From the NCBI RefSeq assembly GCF_000744705.1, contig NZ_JQML01000001.1, positions 4,226,017 to 4,290,016 of the forward strand: a stretch of DNA of 64,000 nucleotides, written 5' to 3'. Below, piece by piece: positions 23,845 to 32,757 of this stretch (position 1 is the stretch's first letter; every line of letters starts with the position of its first letter). The DNA is from Streptacidiphilus albus JL83. GTDB lineage: Bacteria; Actinomycetota; Actinomycetes; Streptomycetales; Streptomycetaceae. Under the pieces are notes generated by a model. That model did no database searches and was not told the origin of the DNA. It saw only the letters and a program-made list of their open reading frames with translations. The translations under genes and the position numbers were made by a program.

Positions 23845-25068
23845 TTACTTCCAGAGCGGGCTGGTGACGATCGCCCGGAGCTGCGCCAGGGTCAGCACCG
23901 GCAGCGGACGGGTCGCGGCCGTGCCCTGGGCGGTGGAGTTGAACTCCATGACCACGACGCGCAGCCCGTCGGGCTGGAGCAGGTCCGCCACCCGCTGGAC
24001 CGCGCCGGAGCCGCCCTTCTCCGCACCCTCCTGGCTGAGCAGCAGCTTGTCGCCGTTGCCCAGCGTCGTGGCGGCGGCGAACAACTGGAACATCGCGGAG
24101 GCGTCGCTGTTCGGATCGGTGAGGCTCGAATTCAGGTCCCAGTGCTGGACGTTGACCTGGAACAGCGCCGGGCCGCGGCCGTCGTCGAGCTCGACCGAGA
24201 CGTAGCCGGCCTGGCCGCTCTCCCCCGAGGTGGTGATCCCCTTCGGGAACAGCTTCCCGAGCGTGGCCAGAATGTGCGCCTCGGTGGTGTCGCCCGGGAC
24301 CGGGGGCTGCGTCACCGGAGCGGGCTTCGGGAGCGCCGCCAGCGCCGGCGTCCAGTCCTCGGCGGTGAGGACGGCCCGGACCTGCGCGGCGGTCAGCGGC
24401 GGGTTCTTCCTGGTGGTGGCCGCCCCCTTCTCGGCCGGCGCGTTCCACTCCTCCAACTGCAGCTGCCCGCCGTCGGCGAAGGTCACCGTGCCGCTCCAGT
24501 CCTCGGCGGAGGTGGTCCGGGTCGGGTACTCGTAGCCCTGCTCGAACACGAACCGGCCGCCGCCCGCCAGCGTCCCGGCCGTGCACACCGTGTTCGGCAC
24601 GGCGGAGGCGGCGGGGCAGTCCGGCACCCCGCCGCCGGGGGCCACCCTGGTCAGCGAGAAGTCGATCAGCGCGGCCCCCTTGCCGTCGTCCAGGACCACG
24701 GCGGCGGTGCCGCGCGGGCCGGTGCCGGCGGGTGCGAACACCGAGCCGGAGGGCAGCAGCCCGGCCAGCGTGCTGTTCATCCACTGCGCGGAGAGCAGCG
24801 GTCCGGTCGGGTGACGCGGGACCGGCGTGCCGTACACGGAGGCCGCACCGATCTGCGAGCGGTTGTCCTTCAGCGCGCCCGGCAGCACCGTGCCGCCGAC
24901 GACGGCCGCCACGGCCAGCGCGGTGACGCCGCCCAGGATCCCGGCCGTCCGCCGGCGGCGGCGCCGACGGCCGTCCGCGAGGCCGCCGTTGACCAGGGTG
25001 ACCAGGTCCGGTTGGAAGGACCGCGCCGTGTCCTGGAATGCTGCGCCGAGCTCGTCCTCGAAGGGCAT
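23845..25068 (-). CDS. Membrane protein with duplicated extracytoplasmic module, linked to an ECF sigma factor
   Basis: 407 residues. A short cytoplasmic head with a run of Arg (residues 34-40), one membrane helix (about 42-64) and a large extracytoplasmic part built of two similar halves: DDGKGAALIDFSL is echoed by DDGRGPALFQVNV, and LTAAQVRAVLTAEDW by LTLAQLRAIVTSPLW, with a Cys pair in the first half. It begins 56 bp after the sigma gene stop in the same direction and is presumably its co-expressed partner, perhaps an anti-sigma or sensor, although no ZAS motif is present. Family not recognised. Confidence 0.7.
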   Translation of the reverse strand: MPFEDELGAAFQDTARSFQPDLVTLVNGGLADGRRRRRRRTAGILGGVTALAVAAVVGGTVLPGALKDNRSQIGAASVYGTPVPRHPTGPLLSAQWMNSTLAGLLPSGSVFAPAGTGPRGTAAVVLDDGKGAALIDFSLTRVAPGGGVPDCPAASAVPNTVCTAGTLAGGGRFVFEQGYEYPTRTTSAEDWSGTVTFADGGQLQLEEWNAPAEKGAATTRKNPPLTAAQVRAVLTAEDWTPALAALPKPAPVTQPPVPGDTTEAHILATLGKLFPKGITTSGESGQAGYVSVELDDGRGPALFQVNVQHWDLNSSLTDPNSDASAMFQLFAAATTLGNGDKLLLSQEGAEKGGSGAVQRVADLLQPDGLRVVVMEFNSTAQGTAATRPLPVLTLAQLRAIVTSPLWK

Positions 25069-25124
25069 GACTGATCACCATCTCTGTCATCGGGAAGGCA
25101 CGTGGCAAGTAGGGGGTACAGCTC

Positions 25125-25631
25125 CTAGTGCTGGGCGAAGTCGCCCAGGCTGGTGCCGAGGACGCCGCGCAGCCGGGTCAGCGCGCGGGAGCACGCGGCG
25201 CGGACCACCCCGGCGGTCATCCGCAGGATCGCGCCGGTCTCCTCGACGCTGCGGTCCTCCCAGTAGCGCAGGACCAGCACCGCCCGGTCGCGGTAGGCCA
25301 GCCGGCCCAGAGCTTCGAGCAGGGCGATCCGGGTCGCGGAGTCGCCCTCGCGGACGGCGGCCTCGGCGACGTAGCCGGTCGGTTGCTCGCCGCTGCTGCG
25401 CCGCCGCTTGTGGCTGATGAAGGTCCGGGCCAGCACGGTGTGGGCGTAGGCCACCGGGTTGTCGGCCGCCGACACCCGGCGCCAGTTCAGATAGACCCGG
25501 CCCAGGGTCTCCTGCACCAGGTCCTCGGCCAGGTGGACGTCGCCCCCGGCGAGCAGGCAGGCCGACCGGTAGAGCTGGCCGCTCCGGTTGGTGGCGAACT
25601 CGACGAACTCGTCGACCTGTTCCTGCTTCAC
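25125..25631 (-). CDS. ECF sigma factor, SigE (SACE-type) subfamily
   Basis: 168 residues from GTG 25631. Region 2 spans EFATNRSGQLYRSACLLAGGDVHLAEDLVQETL, and region 4 is RLAYRDRAVLVLRYWEDRSVEETG...VVRAACSRAL, which recognises the -35. The DEFVEF start and region 4 fit the actinobacterial SigE-like group (not S. coelicolor sigma-E itself). No C-terminal extension. An earlier in-frame start would run back to 25808 through non-coding sequence and is rejected. Likely transcribes its own operon with the membrane protein downstream. Confidence 0.9.
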   Translation of the reverse strand: MKQEQVDEFVEFATNRSGQLYRSACLLAGGDVHLAEDLVQETLGRVYLNWRRVSAADNPVAYAHTVLARTFISHKRRRSSGEQPTGYVAEAAVREGDSATRIALLEALGRLAYRDRAVLVLRYWEDRSVEETGAILRMTAGVVRAACSRALTRLRGVLGTSLGDFAQH

Positions 25632-25740
25632 GCCTCGTCCACCCCGTGCTCGGTCCCGCCGGTCCCCCCGGCCTTCGTTTCCCGCCCCTATGACGCGGCG
25701 ACGGCGGACCGCGTTACGGGGGGAACCGAGAAAAATCCGA

Positions 25741-25780
25741 CGGGCGGGGTACAGGTCGGTTCCGACCTGTACCCCGCCCG
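25741..25780 (-). terminator. Intrinsic terminator downstream of the DUF4239 gene
   Basis: Perfect 19-bp inverted repeat with a 2-base loop, 36 bp past the DUF4239 stop, followed in that direction by TCGGATTTTTC, a real T-run. One of the few classical intrinsic terminators in the window. Confidence 0.92.
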
Positions 25781-25815
25781 GGGAGGATACGGCAGTGCGG
25801 TTCACCACCGCGGGT

Positions 25816-26574
25816 TCAGCGGGGTGGGGGCAGCCTGCTCAGGAAGACCTGGAAGGCGGTCGGATCCACCCGGGTCACCCCGGCGAAGGGGTAGTCCATC
25901 TCCTTGATCAGGATCAGCGAGACCACCACCAGCGCCCCCAGGGACAGCACCATCAGGCCGTGGGCCACGCTGTTCGACAGCCCGAAGAGAAAGGTGAACC
26001 CGACCGTCAGCACCCCGCCGGCGATCAGCGCGACCCACAGGATCGCCGGGACCGAGTCGCTCACCTCGTTGAGCCGCTCGCGTCTGGCCGACGCGAGGTT
26101 CTCGACATCGGTGACCGCATGGTCGTAGAGCACCTGCTGCTGGGCGGTGACCGGCTGGTAGCCGTAGACCAGCGAGCGGATCTGGTAGACCAGATCGGTG
26201 GCCTGCGGGCTGCTCCTGTGGTCGACCATCAGCGACCACTCGGAGTTCTCGACGGTGTTGGCGTAGGCGAGGGTGTCCTTCTCGATCTCGGCCCCCACCG
26301 GGAGCGGCATCGAGCGGGAGATCCAGTAGACCCCGGCGAGTGAGTCGGCCTCGCTGAAGGTGTTCTGCTGGGCCGCACCGACGTTCCCCCAGACCGAGAT
26401 CACCACGAAGCCCAGCAGCACCGCGTACAGGACACCGACCCCGGCGAAGATGAAGCCGGCCACCTCGTTCTGGCCCTCGCGGCGGTGGTGCGGGACCAGC
26501 CGTTGGACCACCCAGAGCCCGCAGGCGATCCCGGCCATGGACAGTACGAAGATGACGACGTCGGACCAGTTCAA
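25816..26574 (-). CDS. DUF4239 (bestrophin-like) membrane protein
   Basis: 252 residues with four membrane helices: two at the N-terminus (VVIFVLSMAGIACGLWVVQ and EVAGFIFAGVGVLYAVLLG) and two near the C-terminus (VPAILWVALIAGGVLTVGFTF and VLSLGALVVVSLILIKEMD), with a soluble central helical region. That layout and the EVAGFIFAxxGVLYAVLLGF motif identify DUF4239, distantly related to bestrophin channels. Start is TTG 26574 after GAAGGGGG. It follows eshA in the same direction with a small hairpin between them. Confidence 0.85.
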   Translation of the reverse strand: MNWSDVVIFVLSMAGIACGLWVVQRLVPHHRREGQNEVAGFIFAGVGVLYAVLLGFVVISVWGNVGAAQQNTFSEADSLAGVYWISRSMPLPVGAEIEKDTLAYANTVENSEWSLMVDHRSSPQATDLVYQIRSLVYGYQPVTAQQQVLYDHAVTDVENLASARRERLNEVSDSVPAILWVALIAGGVLTVGFTFLFGLSNSVAHGLMVLSLGALVVVSLILIKEMDYPFAGVTRVDPTAFQVFLSRLPPPR

Positions 26575-26592
26575 TGAGCCCCCTTCGATCGA

Positions 26593-26618
26593 GCGGGCCG
26601 GCCTGTCGACCGGCCCGC
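26593..26618 (-). terminator. Intercistronic hairpin between eshA and DUF4239 gene
   Basis: Perfect 9-bp stem GCGGGCCGG/CCGGCCCGC with an 8-nt loop, 24 bp after the eshA stop and just before the DUF4239 ribosome-binding site. It could attenuate read-through from eshA. Confidence 0.5.
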
Positions 26619-26641
26619 CGCGGACGCGAGAACGGTGCGGC

Positions 26642-28024
26642 TCAGCCGTACTGCCGGGCGACCTCCACGTTCTCCAGTACGCCGAGGGCGTCCGGGACCA
26701 GGATCGCCGCCGAGTAGTAGGCGCTGACCAGGTACTGGATCACGGCCTTCTCGTTGATGCCCATGAACCGCACCGAGAGGCTGGGCTCGTACTCGTCCGG
26801 CAGGCCGGTCTGGTGCAGCCCGACCACGCCCTGGTTGTCCTCGCCGGTGCGCAGCGCCAGGATCGAGCTGGTGTTGCCGCCGTTGATCGGGATCTTGTTG
26901 CACGGGAAGATCGGCACCCCGCGCCAGGACGGGATCCGGTGGCCCTCGACGTCCACCGTGTCCGGGTAGAGGCCGAGCCGGTTGCACTCGCGGCCGAAGG
27001 CGGCGATGGCCCGGGGGTGGGCCAGGAAGATCTTGGTCCCCCGGCGACGGGAGAGCAGTTCGTCCAGGTCGTCCGGGCTCGGCGGGCCGCCGTGGGTCTG
27101 GATCCGCTGCTCGTGGTCGGCGTTGGCCAGCAGCCCGAAGTCCGGGTTGTTGACCATCTCGTGCTCCTGGCGCTCGCGCAGCGCCTGGACGGTGAGCTTC
27201 AGCTGCTGCTCGATCTGGTTCATCGGCTGGTTGTAGAGGTCGGCGACCCGGCTGTGGACCTGCAGCACGGTCTGGGCAACGCTCAACTCGTACTCGCGCG
27301 GCGTCAGTTCGTAGTCGACGAAGCTGCCGGGCAGCTCCTCCTCGCCCTCGTGGCCGGCCGCCAGGGCGATCTCGGCCTGGCCGTGCTTGTCCTGGGCCCT
27401 GGCGGCGTCGGCGCGGAAGCGCTCGACCTGCTCGCGCAGTTCCGGGGAGCGGCCGAGCAGGTCGGCGAAGGCCTCGCGCGGCAGCACCAGCAGGGTGCCG
27501 GCGGTGGCCGCCTTGGCGGTGTAGTCCCAGGTGGCGCCGTCATCGAGCAGGGTCTCGTCACCGAAGTGGGCACCGTTGGAGAGGGTGCCGAGCACCGCCT
27601 CGCTGTCGCCGAACTTGCCGTCACCCAGCTTACGGACCTTTCCGTGGGCGACCACCAGGACATGGCCGACCGGCACCCCGCGCTCGGCCAGGACCTCGCC
27701 GGGCTCGAACTCGCGCTGCTGGAAGCGTCCGGCCAGCTCGGTGAGCAGGGCCTGGTCGTCCAGGCCACGCAGCAGCGGCAGTTCGGCGAGGGTCGGCGGA
27801 ACAATCGTTACTGCGGAGCCGGTCTGGGTGAAGCTGAGCCGCCCGCAGCCGATCGCATAGCTGAGACGCCTGTTGACGCGGTAGCTGCCGCCGCTGACCT
27901 GGACCCAGGGCAGCATCTTCAGCAGCCAGCGCGAGGTGATGCCCTGCATCTGCGGCGGCGTCTTGGTCGTCGTCGCGAGGTTCTTCGCTGCGGCTGTGCC
28001 GAGAGCGGTCTGCTGTTCAGTCAT
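26642..28024 (-). CDS. eshA: EshA, family 2B encapsulin-like shell protein with cNMP-binding domain
   Basis: 460 residues, starting [21 protein letters not shown] at ATG 28024. N-terminal arm and E-loop region, then a cyclic-nucleotide-binding domain (about 85-210: [19 protein letters not shown] ... [32 protein letters not shown]), then the HK97-like shell fold ([31 protein letters not shown] ... [11 protein letters not shown] ... [23 protein letters not shown]). EshA forms large cages and affects development and antibiotic production in Streptomyces; related 2B shells enclose terpene cyclases. No terpene synthase, methyltransferase, cysteine desulfurase or kinase gene adjoins it. Neighbours are DUF4239 (downstream) and a formamidase-like hydrolase (upstream, 130-bp gap). 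Confidence 0.92.
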   Translation of the reverse strand: MTEQQTALGTAAAKNLATTTKTPPQMQGITSRWLLKMLPWVQVSGGSYRVNRRLSYAIGCGRLSFTQTGSAVTIVPPTLAELPLLRGLDDQALLTELAGRFQQREFEPGEVLAERGVPVGHVLVVAHGKVRKLGDGKFGDSEAVLGTLSNGAHFGDETLLDDGATWDYTAKAATAGTLLVLPREAFADLLGRSPELREQVERFRADAARAQDKHGQAEIALAAGHEGEEELPGSFVDYELTPREYELSVAQTVLQVHSRVADLYNQPMNQIEQQLKLTVQALRERQEHEMVNNPDFGLLANADHEQRIQTHGGPPSPDDLDELLSRRRGTKIFLAHPRAIAAFGRECNRLGLYPDTVDVEGHRIPSWRGVPIFPCNKIPINGGNTSSILALRTGEDNQGVVGLHQTGLPDEYEPSLSVRFMGINEKAVIQYLVSAYYSAAILVPDALGVLENVEVARQYG

Positions 28025-28154
28025 CTCTAGCTGTCTCCCCAGAAGCCGGTGTGACGTGCGCTTCCAGAGTGACGGTGTCGGGGGTGCCGGGCCATTCCCC
28101 GATCGAGTGAGCATGTTCGATTCCGGATCGGGGTAATTGCGAAATGATGCAGCG

Positions 28155-28943
28155 TCAGTTCTCCAGCGCGGAGAGCAGATCGGGCCAGACGACGGACTCC
28201 GGGTCAATCAGGTCGAAGTGGTCGAGCCCCAGGAATTCGACCGACTTCACGCTGTCGCCCGCGCTTTCGGCCCGCTCGGCGTACACCCGGCTCATCGCCA
28301 ACGGCACCTGGACGTCCTCGGTCCCGTGCAGCAGCGTCACCGGGACGCCGAGCGGCAGCAGCGCCATCGGGTCGGCCAGCGCGTAGCGTCCGGGCACCCG
28401 GTCCGGGCCGCCGCCGAGCAGCCGGGCGGCGACGCCGTCCTCCAGACCCCAGGCGTCGGTCAGTTCCAGGGAGTTGCATCCGGCGAGCGAGACCACGCCG
28501 TCGGGCCGCCAGGAGCTGTGCCAGCCGCAGTCGATCGGGAGCCGGTGCCGGGCCGCCGCCCACAGCGCGAGCTGGCCGCCGGCCGAGTGGCCGAGCAGCA
28601 CCGTGCGCCGGGGCCGGATCCCGTGCGCGGCGGAGATCGCGCCGAGCGTCTCGCAGAAGGTCGCGATGTCGTCGAAGGTCCCCGGCCAGCCCCCGCCGGA
28701 GGGTCCGATCCGGCGGTACTCGGGCACCACCACCGCATAGCCGGCCCGGGCCAGCGCATCGGCCAGCGGGCCCACGTGGGCCCGGTCGTACCGGTCCGAC
28801 CAGAAGCCGCCGTGGATCAGCACCACCAGGGTGTCCGCCGCGCCCCGGGGCAGCCGCAGGTCGGCGACCTGTTCCGGGCGGTCGCCGTAGCGGGCGGTGT
28901 GGTCCGGCGGCGGCGCGGGTCGGCTGAGAATGTCTCGGCTCAT
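28155..28943 (-). CDS. kynB: Alpha/beta hydrolase, probable N-formylkynurenine formamidase
   Basis: 262 residues with the oxyanion motif LIHGGFW (HGGxW, characteristic of kynurenine formamidases and related esterases), nucleophile elbow GHSAGG, Asp in [11 protein letters not shown] and His in [10 protein letters not shown], so the triad is complete. Position beside an AsnC regulator, a tryptophan-dioxygenase-like gene and kynureninase supports hydrolysis of N-formylkynurenine to kynurenine. The carboxylesterase alternative cannot be excluded. The gene symbol is functional, not by orthology to the unrelated cyclase-fold KynB. ATG 28943 after AGAGGGAG. Confidence 0.75.
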   Translation of the reverse strand: MSRDILSRPAPPPDHTARYGDRPEQVADLRLPRGAADTLVVLIHGGFWSDRYDRAHVGPLADALARAGYAVVVPEYRRIGPSGGGWPGTFDDIATFCETLGAISAAHGIRPRRTVLLGHSAGGQLALWAAARHRLPIDCGWHSSWRPDGVVSLAGCNSLELTDAWGLEDGVAARLLGGGPDRVPGRYALADPMALLPLGVPVTLLHGTEDVQVPLAMSRVYAERAESAGDSVKSVEFLGLDHFDLIDPESVVWPDLLSALEN

Positions 28944-29013
28944 CGGTCGGCTCCCTCTGGTGCCTCGGCGGCAGGTCGGGCCCCGCTGCTGCGGACCGGC
29001 CCCGCGACGGAGC

Positions 29014-29448
29014 TCAGGCCGGCTCGACCGGGCGCCAGAGTACGGGACTGGAAAGGATCATGGTGCTGGAGGGCTGCCCGTACTCCGCCACTCGGTCGAT
29101 CAGCGCCTCGAACTCCGCCATCGACGCCACCGCCACCATCAGCACACAGCACGCTCCCCCGGTCACCCGGTGCAGTTGGAGCACCTCCGGCCAGCCGCGG
29201 ACGGCGGGGTCGCGCAGCACGCAGCGCGGCCCGTAGCACTGCACCTGCACCAGGGCGCTCACCGGGAGTCCGGCGCGGACCAGGTCGACCTCGGCGTGGT
29301 AGCCCTTCAGCACCCCGGAGGCCTCCAGCCGCCGCACCCGCTCGGCCACCGCCGGGGAGGACAGGTTCACCCGCCGCGAGAGCTCGTTGAAGGAGAGCCT
29401 CGCGTCCTGCTGCAGTTCGGCCAGCAGCCGCCGGTCCAACGCGTCCAT
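29014..29448 (-). CDS. Lrp/AsnC-family transcriptional regulator
   Basis: 144 residues. Winged-helix DNA-binding N-terminus (MDALDRRLLAELQQDARLSFNELSRRVNLSSPAVAERVRRLE) and a RAM ligand-binding domain with GGACCVLMVAVASMAEFEALIDRV. Divergent from the dioxygenase-kynureninase pair and 70 bp from the formamidase-like gene in the same direction, so it most likely senses tryptophan or kynurenine and controls the module (inference). ATG 29448. Confidence 0.9.
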   Translation of the reverse strand: MDALDRRLLAELQQDARLSFNELSRRVNLSSPAVAERVRRLEASGVLKGYHAEVDLVRAGLPVSALVQVQCYGPRCVLRDPAVRGWPEVLQLHRVTGGACCVLMVAVASMAEFEALIDRVAEYGQPSSTMILSSPVLWRPVEPA

Positions 29449-29485
29449 CCCCGGTCCTTCCGATCGACAATCCATCCGCACTGTC

Positions 29486-29505
29486 TGCCTTGTGCATGGT
29501 AGGCA
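29486..29505. promoter_or_regulatory. Candidate operator of the AsnC-type regulator
   Basis: TGCCT-N10-AGGCA centred on GCATG, in the 155-bp gap between the divergent regulator and dioxygenase genes. Size and symmetry suit Lrp/AsnC dimers, but there is no consensus for this regulator. Confidence 0.4.
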
Positions 29506-29603
29506 ACATCGGCGAAGTGGGCTGCGACGGCCATTCATCGCGCGCCCGGATCGACGCAGAATGATCGTGCGGCGCAACGGTGCGGCGCAGATGGAGACGT
29601 GCC

Positions 29604-30395
29604 ATGCCCACCACCGCACACCCCGCAGCCCCCGCAGCCGCTTCGGCCGCTTCGGCTCCGAAGGTCGACTTCGACGGCCCCAGCACCCCGTACGCCGCCT
29701 ACGCCGGGATAGACACCCTGCACTCGCTGCTCCAACCACGCAGCAAGGAGCCGGCCGAGACCTCTTTCATCGTCGCCACCCAGGTCATGGAACTGCTGTT
29801 CGGCCTGCTCCGGCACGAGTGGACGCTCGCCCAGCAGGCCCTGCGCGCCGACGACCTGACCGGGGCCACCGCCGCCCTGCGGCGCGGGCTCGGCGTCCAG
29901 GACGTCCTGGTCTCCTCCTGGGACCTGCTGGCGACGATGACCCCGGTCGAGTTCGACGCCTTCCGCCCGCAGCTCGGCGAGGCCAGCGGCTTCCAGTCGT
30001 ACACCTACCTCCACCTGGAGTTCCTGCTCGGCAACCGGAACGAGCGGCTGCTCGCCCTGTACGCCGGCAGCCCGCGGATCCACACCGAACTGGCCGAGAC
30101 CCTGCACGGACCGAGCCTGCCCGAGGACGCCAGGGGCGTGCTCGACCGGCGCGGCGTCGCGGACTGGGCCGCCGTCTACCGCGACCCGGCCCTCCGCGAC
30201 CTGGCCCAGCTCGGCGAACTGCTGCTGGACGTCGCCGAGCGGGTCACCCGCTGGCGGCAGCGGCACCTGGTCGCGGTCAAGCGGGCCATGGGCGCCAAGC
30301 CGGGGACCGGCGGATCCAGCGGGCTGAGCTGGCTGGCCAAGGCCGCCGAGCAGGACGTCTTCCCGGAACTCTGGGCGGCCCGCAATGAGCTCTGA
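29604..30395 (+). CDS. kynA: Tryptophan 2,3-dioxygenase family haem protein, divergent active site
   Basis: 263 residues from ATG 29604 (GGAG, 7-nt spacing). Family features: GFQS at 129-132, EFLLGN, and the haem-ligand segment RHLVAVKRAMGAKPGTGGSSG with proximal H221, then FPELW. Two active-site positions differ from characterised dioxygenases: the distal His in the FIxxHQ motif is Thr59 (FIVATQ), and the Arg that binds the substrate carboxylate (GFQSxxxR) is Leu136 (GFQSYTYL). A helical segment before residue 185 is also shorter than usual. Overlap with kynU argues for kynurenine formation, but substrate or mechanism may be altered. Confidence 0.8.
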   Translation: MPTTAHPAAPAAASAASAPKVDFDGPSTPYAAYAGIDTLHSLLQPRSKEPAETSFIVATQVMELLFGLLRHEWTLAQQALRADDLTGATAALRRGLGVQDVLVSSWDLLATMTPVEFDAFRPQLGEASGFQSYTYLHLEFLLGNRNERLLALYAGSPRIHTELAETLHGPSLPEDARGVLDRRGVADWAAVYRDPALRDLAQLGELLLDVAERVTRWRQRHLVAVKRAMGAKPGTGGSSGLSWLAKAAEQDVFPELWAARNEL

Positions 30396-31644
30396 GCCCA
30401 CCGCCGCGACCCCCGCCGAACTGGACGCGGCCGACCCGCTGCGCGACCGGCGCGAGCACTTCGTGCTGCCCGAGGGCGTGCTCTACCTCGACGGCAACTC
30501 CCTCGGCGCGCTCCCGGTGCACACCCCCGCCCGGGTCGCCGAGCTGGTCGAGCGCGAATGGGGCCAGGGCCTGATCCGCAGCTGGAACGAGGCCGGCTGG
30601 TACGACCTGCCGCGCGGCCTCGGCGACCGGATCGCCCCGCTGGTCGGCGCGGCCCCCGGCCAGGTCGTGGTCTGCGACTCGACCTCGGTCAACCTGTTCA
30701 AGGTGCTCACCGCCGCGCTGCGGCTGCGCCCCGAGCGCCGGGTGCTGGTCTCCGAGGAGGGCAGCTTCCCGACCGACCTCTACCTGACCGAGGGCGTGAT
30801 CGGCGGCGCCGGCGACGGTCCCGGCGGCTACCGCCGACGGCTGCTCGGCCGCGAGGAGCACAGCCTGGAGGCCCTCGACGCGCTGCTCGACGCGGACACC
30901 GCAGTGCTGCTGCTCTCCCACGTCGACTACCGCACCGGGCGGCTCCGGGACATGGCCGCCGTCACCGAACTGGCGCACCGGCACGGCGCGCTGGTGGTCT
31001 GGGACCTCTGCCACTCGGCCGGGGCGCTGCCGGTCCGGCTGGACGACTGCGGCGTCGACTTCGCCGTCGGCTGCGGCTACAAGTACCTGAACGGCGGCCC
31101 CGGCGCGCCCGCCTTCCTCTACGCCGCCGAGCGCCACCACGCCGCCGCCGAGCAGCCGCTCACCGGCTGGTTCGGCCATGCCGAGCCCTTCGCCTTCGAG
31201 ACCGGCTACCGCCCCGCCCCCGGCATCGGCCGCTTCCTCACCGGGACCCCGCCGCTGCTCGCCCTGGCCGGGCTGCAGGCCGCCCTCGGCATCTGGGAGG
31301 AGGTCGACCTGGACGCGCTGCGCGCCAAGAGCCTGGCGCTGACCGACCTGTTCCTCGACCTCACCGCCCCGCTCGGACTGGAGGTGCTCACCCCGCTCCC
31401 GCCGGAGCAGCGCGGAAGCCAGGTCTCGCTGCGCCATCCGCAGGCCAGGGCGGTGATGGCGGCGCTGATAGAGCGCGGGGTGATCGGCGACTTCCGCGCC
31501 CCCGACGTGCTGCGCTTCGGCTTCACCCCGCTGTACCTGTCCTACGCGGACGTCGCCGCGGCGGCCCGGGCGCTGTGCGAGGTGGTCGGGTCCGGGATCT
31601 GGCGCGAGCCCCGCTTCGCCGACCCCGGCGGCGCGGTGACCTGA
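30385..31644 (+). CDS. kynU: Kynureninase
   Basis: 419-residue PLP enzyme cleaving kynurenine to anthranilate and alanine. YLDGNSLGALP near the N-terminus, RSWNEAGWYDLPRGLGDRI, VWDLCHSAGALPV and the PLP lysine K233 in CGYKYLNGGPGAPAFLY are diagnostic. ATG 30385 lies 11 bp inside the end of the dioxygenase gene, so translation is coupled. Product anthranilate can feed catabolism or natural-product synthesis (quinolines, actinomycin- or daptomycin-type precursors); no such cluster is visible here. Confidence 0.95.
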   Translation: MSSEPTAATPAELDAADPLRDRREHFVLPEGVLYLDGNSLGALPVHTPARVAELVEREWGQGLIRSWNEAGWYDLPRGLGDRIAPLVGAAPGQVVVCDSTSVNLFKVLTAALRLRPERRVLVSEEGSFPTDLYLTEGVIGGAGDGPGGYRRRLLGREEHSLEALDALLDADTAVLLLSHVDYRTGRLRDMAAVTELAHRHGALVVWDLCHSAGALPVRLDDCGVDFAVGCGYKYLNGGPGAPAFLYAAERHHAAAEQPLTGWFGHAEPFAFETGYRPAPGIGRFLTGTPPLLALAGLQAALGIWEEVDLDALRAKSLALTDLFLDLTAPLGLEVLTPLPPEQRGSQVSLRHPQARAVMAALIERGVIGDFRAPDVLRFGFTPLYLSYADVAAAARALCEVVGSGIWREPRFADPGGAVT

Positions 31645-31704
31645 CAGGAGTGTTGCCCGAGTACGCCACTGTTGAATCCGAGGGCCTGCTGCCACAATGA
31701 CGGT

Positions 31705-32757
31705 ATGCCCGCCGCCGCCAGGTCCCGCCGCGCCCTCGGTCTCGCCCTGCTCTCCGCCTGCGCCTTCGGCGGCTCCGGGGTCGCGGCCAAACCGCTGATC
31801 GGCGCCGGGCTCTCGCCGGTGCAGGTGGTCTGGCTGCGGATGGCCTGTTCGGCGCTGGTGCTGCTGCCGGTCGCGGTGCGCCACCGCGACCTGCCGCGCC
31901 GGCATCCCGGGCTGCTGCTCGGCTTCGGCCTGGTCGGCGTGGTCTTCGTGCAGGGCTGCTACTTCTTCGCCATCTCCCGGATCCCGGTCGGGGTGGCGCT
32001 GCTGATCGAGTACCTGGGCCCGGCGCTGCTGCTCGGCTACGTCCGCTTCGTCCAGCGGCGCCGGGTGACCCGGGCCGCGACCGTCGGCGCGCTGGTGACC
32101 ATGGCCGGTCTGGCCCTGGTGGTGCAGTTCTGGGAGGGCCTGGGCGGCCTCGACCCGGTCGGCGTGCTCGCCGCACTGGGCGCGGCCCTGGGGATGGTCG
32201 GCTACTTCGTCATCTCCGAGAAGTCCGGGGCCCAGGCGGCCGACCCGGCCGGGCCGGAGCGGGCGCCGATCGACCCGCTCGGGCTGACCGCCTACGGGCT
32301 GCTGATCGGCGCGCTGATGCTGCTGCCGTTCGCCCAGCCCTGGTCGATCCACTGGCGGTTGCTCGGCGGGCAGGCCGACCTGGGCGGGCAGCGGCTGCCC
32401 GCGCTGGTGCTGCTCGGCTGGATCGTGCTGATCGCCACCGTCCTCGCCTACCTGACCGGGGTGGCCTCGGTCAGCCGGCTCTCCGCGCCCGTCGCCGGGG
32501 TCGTCGCCTGCCTGGAGGCCGTGGTGGCGACGGTGCTGGCCTGGGTGCTGCTGGGCCAGCACCTGGACAGCCCGCAGATCGTCGGCGGGCTGCTGGTGCT
32601 GGTGGGCGCCTGCGTGGCGCAGACCTCGGGCGCGGTCGCCGGACCGGCCAGGAAGGGCCCCGTCGCGGAGGGCTCGACCGCCGAGGAGTCGACCGCCGAG
32701 GACTCGACCGCGGGAAGCCGGACCGCGGTCAGCCCCGCCGGTACGGCGCGGGGCTGA
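31705..32757 (+). CDS. EamA/DMT-family transporter
   Basis: 350 residues with about ten membrane helices in two EamA repeats (SPVQVVWLRMACSALVLLPV in the first, VVWxL-type LSAPVAGVVACLEAVVATVLA in the second), typical of metabolite exporters such as RhtA/YdcZ types. The C-terminal 50 residues are hydrophilic with a short repeat (STAEESTAEDSTAG). It lies 60 bp after kynU in the same direction and could export an amino acid or anthranilate-related compound (inference). Its 3' end overlaps the DUF3180 gene by 29 bp, tail to tail. Confidence 0.88.
   Translation: MPAAARSRRALGLALLSACAFGGSGVAAKPLIGAGLSPVQVVWLRMACSALVLLPVAVRHRDLPRRHPGLLLGFGLVGVVFVQGCYFFAISRIPVGVALLIEYLGPALLLGYVRFVQRRRVTRAATVGALVTMAGLALVVQFWEGLGGLDPVGVLAALGAALGMVGYFVISEKSGAQAADPAGPERAPIDPLGLTAYGLLIGALMLLPFAQPWSIHWRLLGGQADLGGQRLPALVLLGWIVLIATVLAYLTGVASVSRLSAPVAGVVACLEAVVATVLAWVLLGQHLDSPQIVGGLLVLVGACVAQTSGAVAGPARKGPVAEGSTAEESTAEDSTAGSRTAVSPAGTARG

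Noticed and set aside
30277..32562. Long open frame of about 760 codons on the minus strand opposite kynU and the EamA gene
   Set aside because: It is the low-stop antisense frame of very GC-rich genes; its translation is rich in Gly, Gln, Arg and His with no family motif, while the plus-strand genes are clear.
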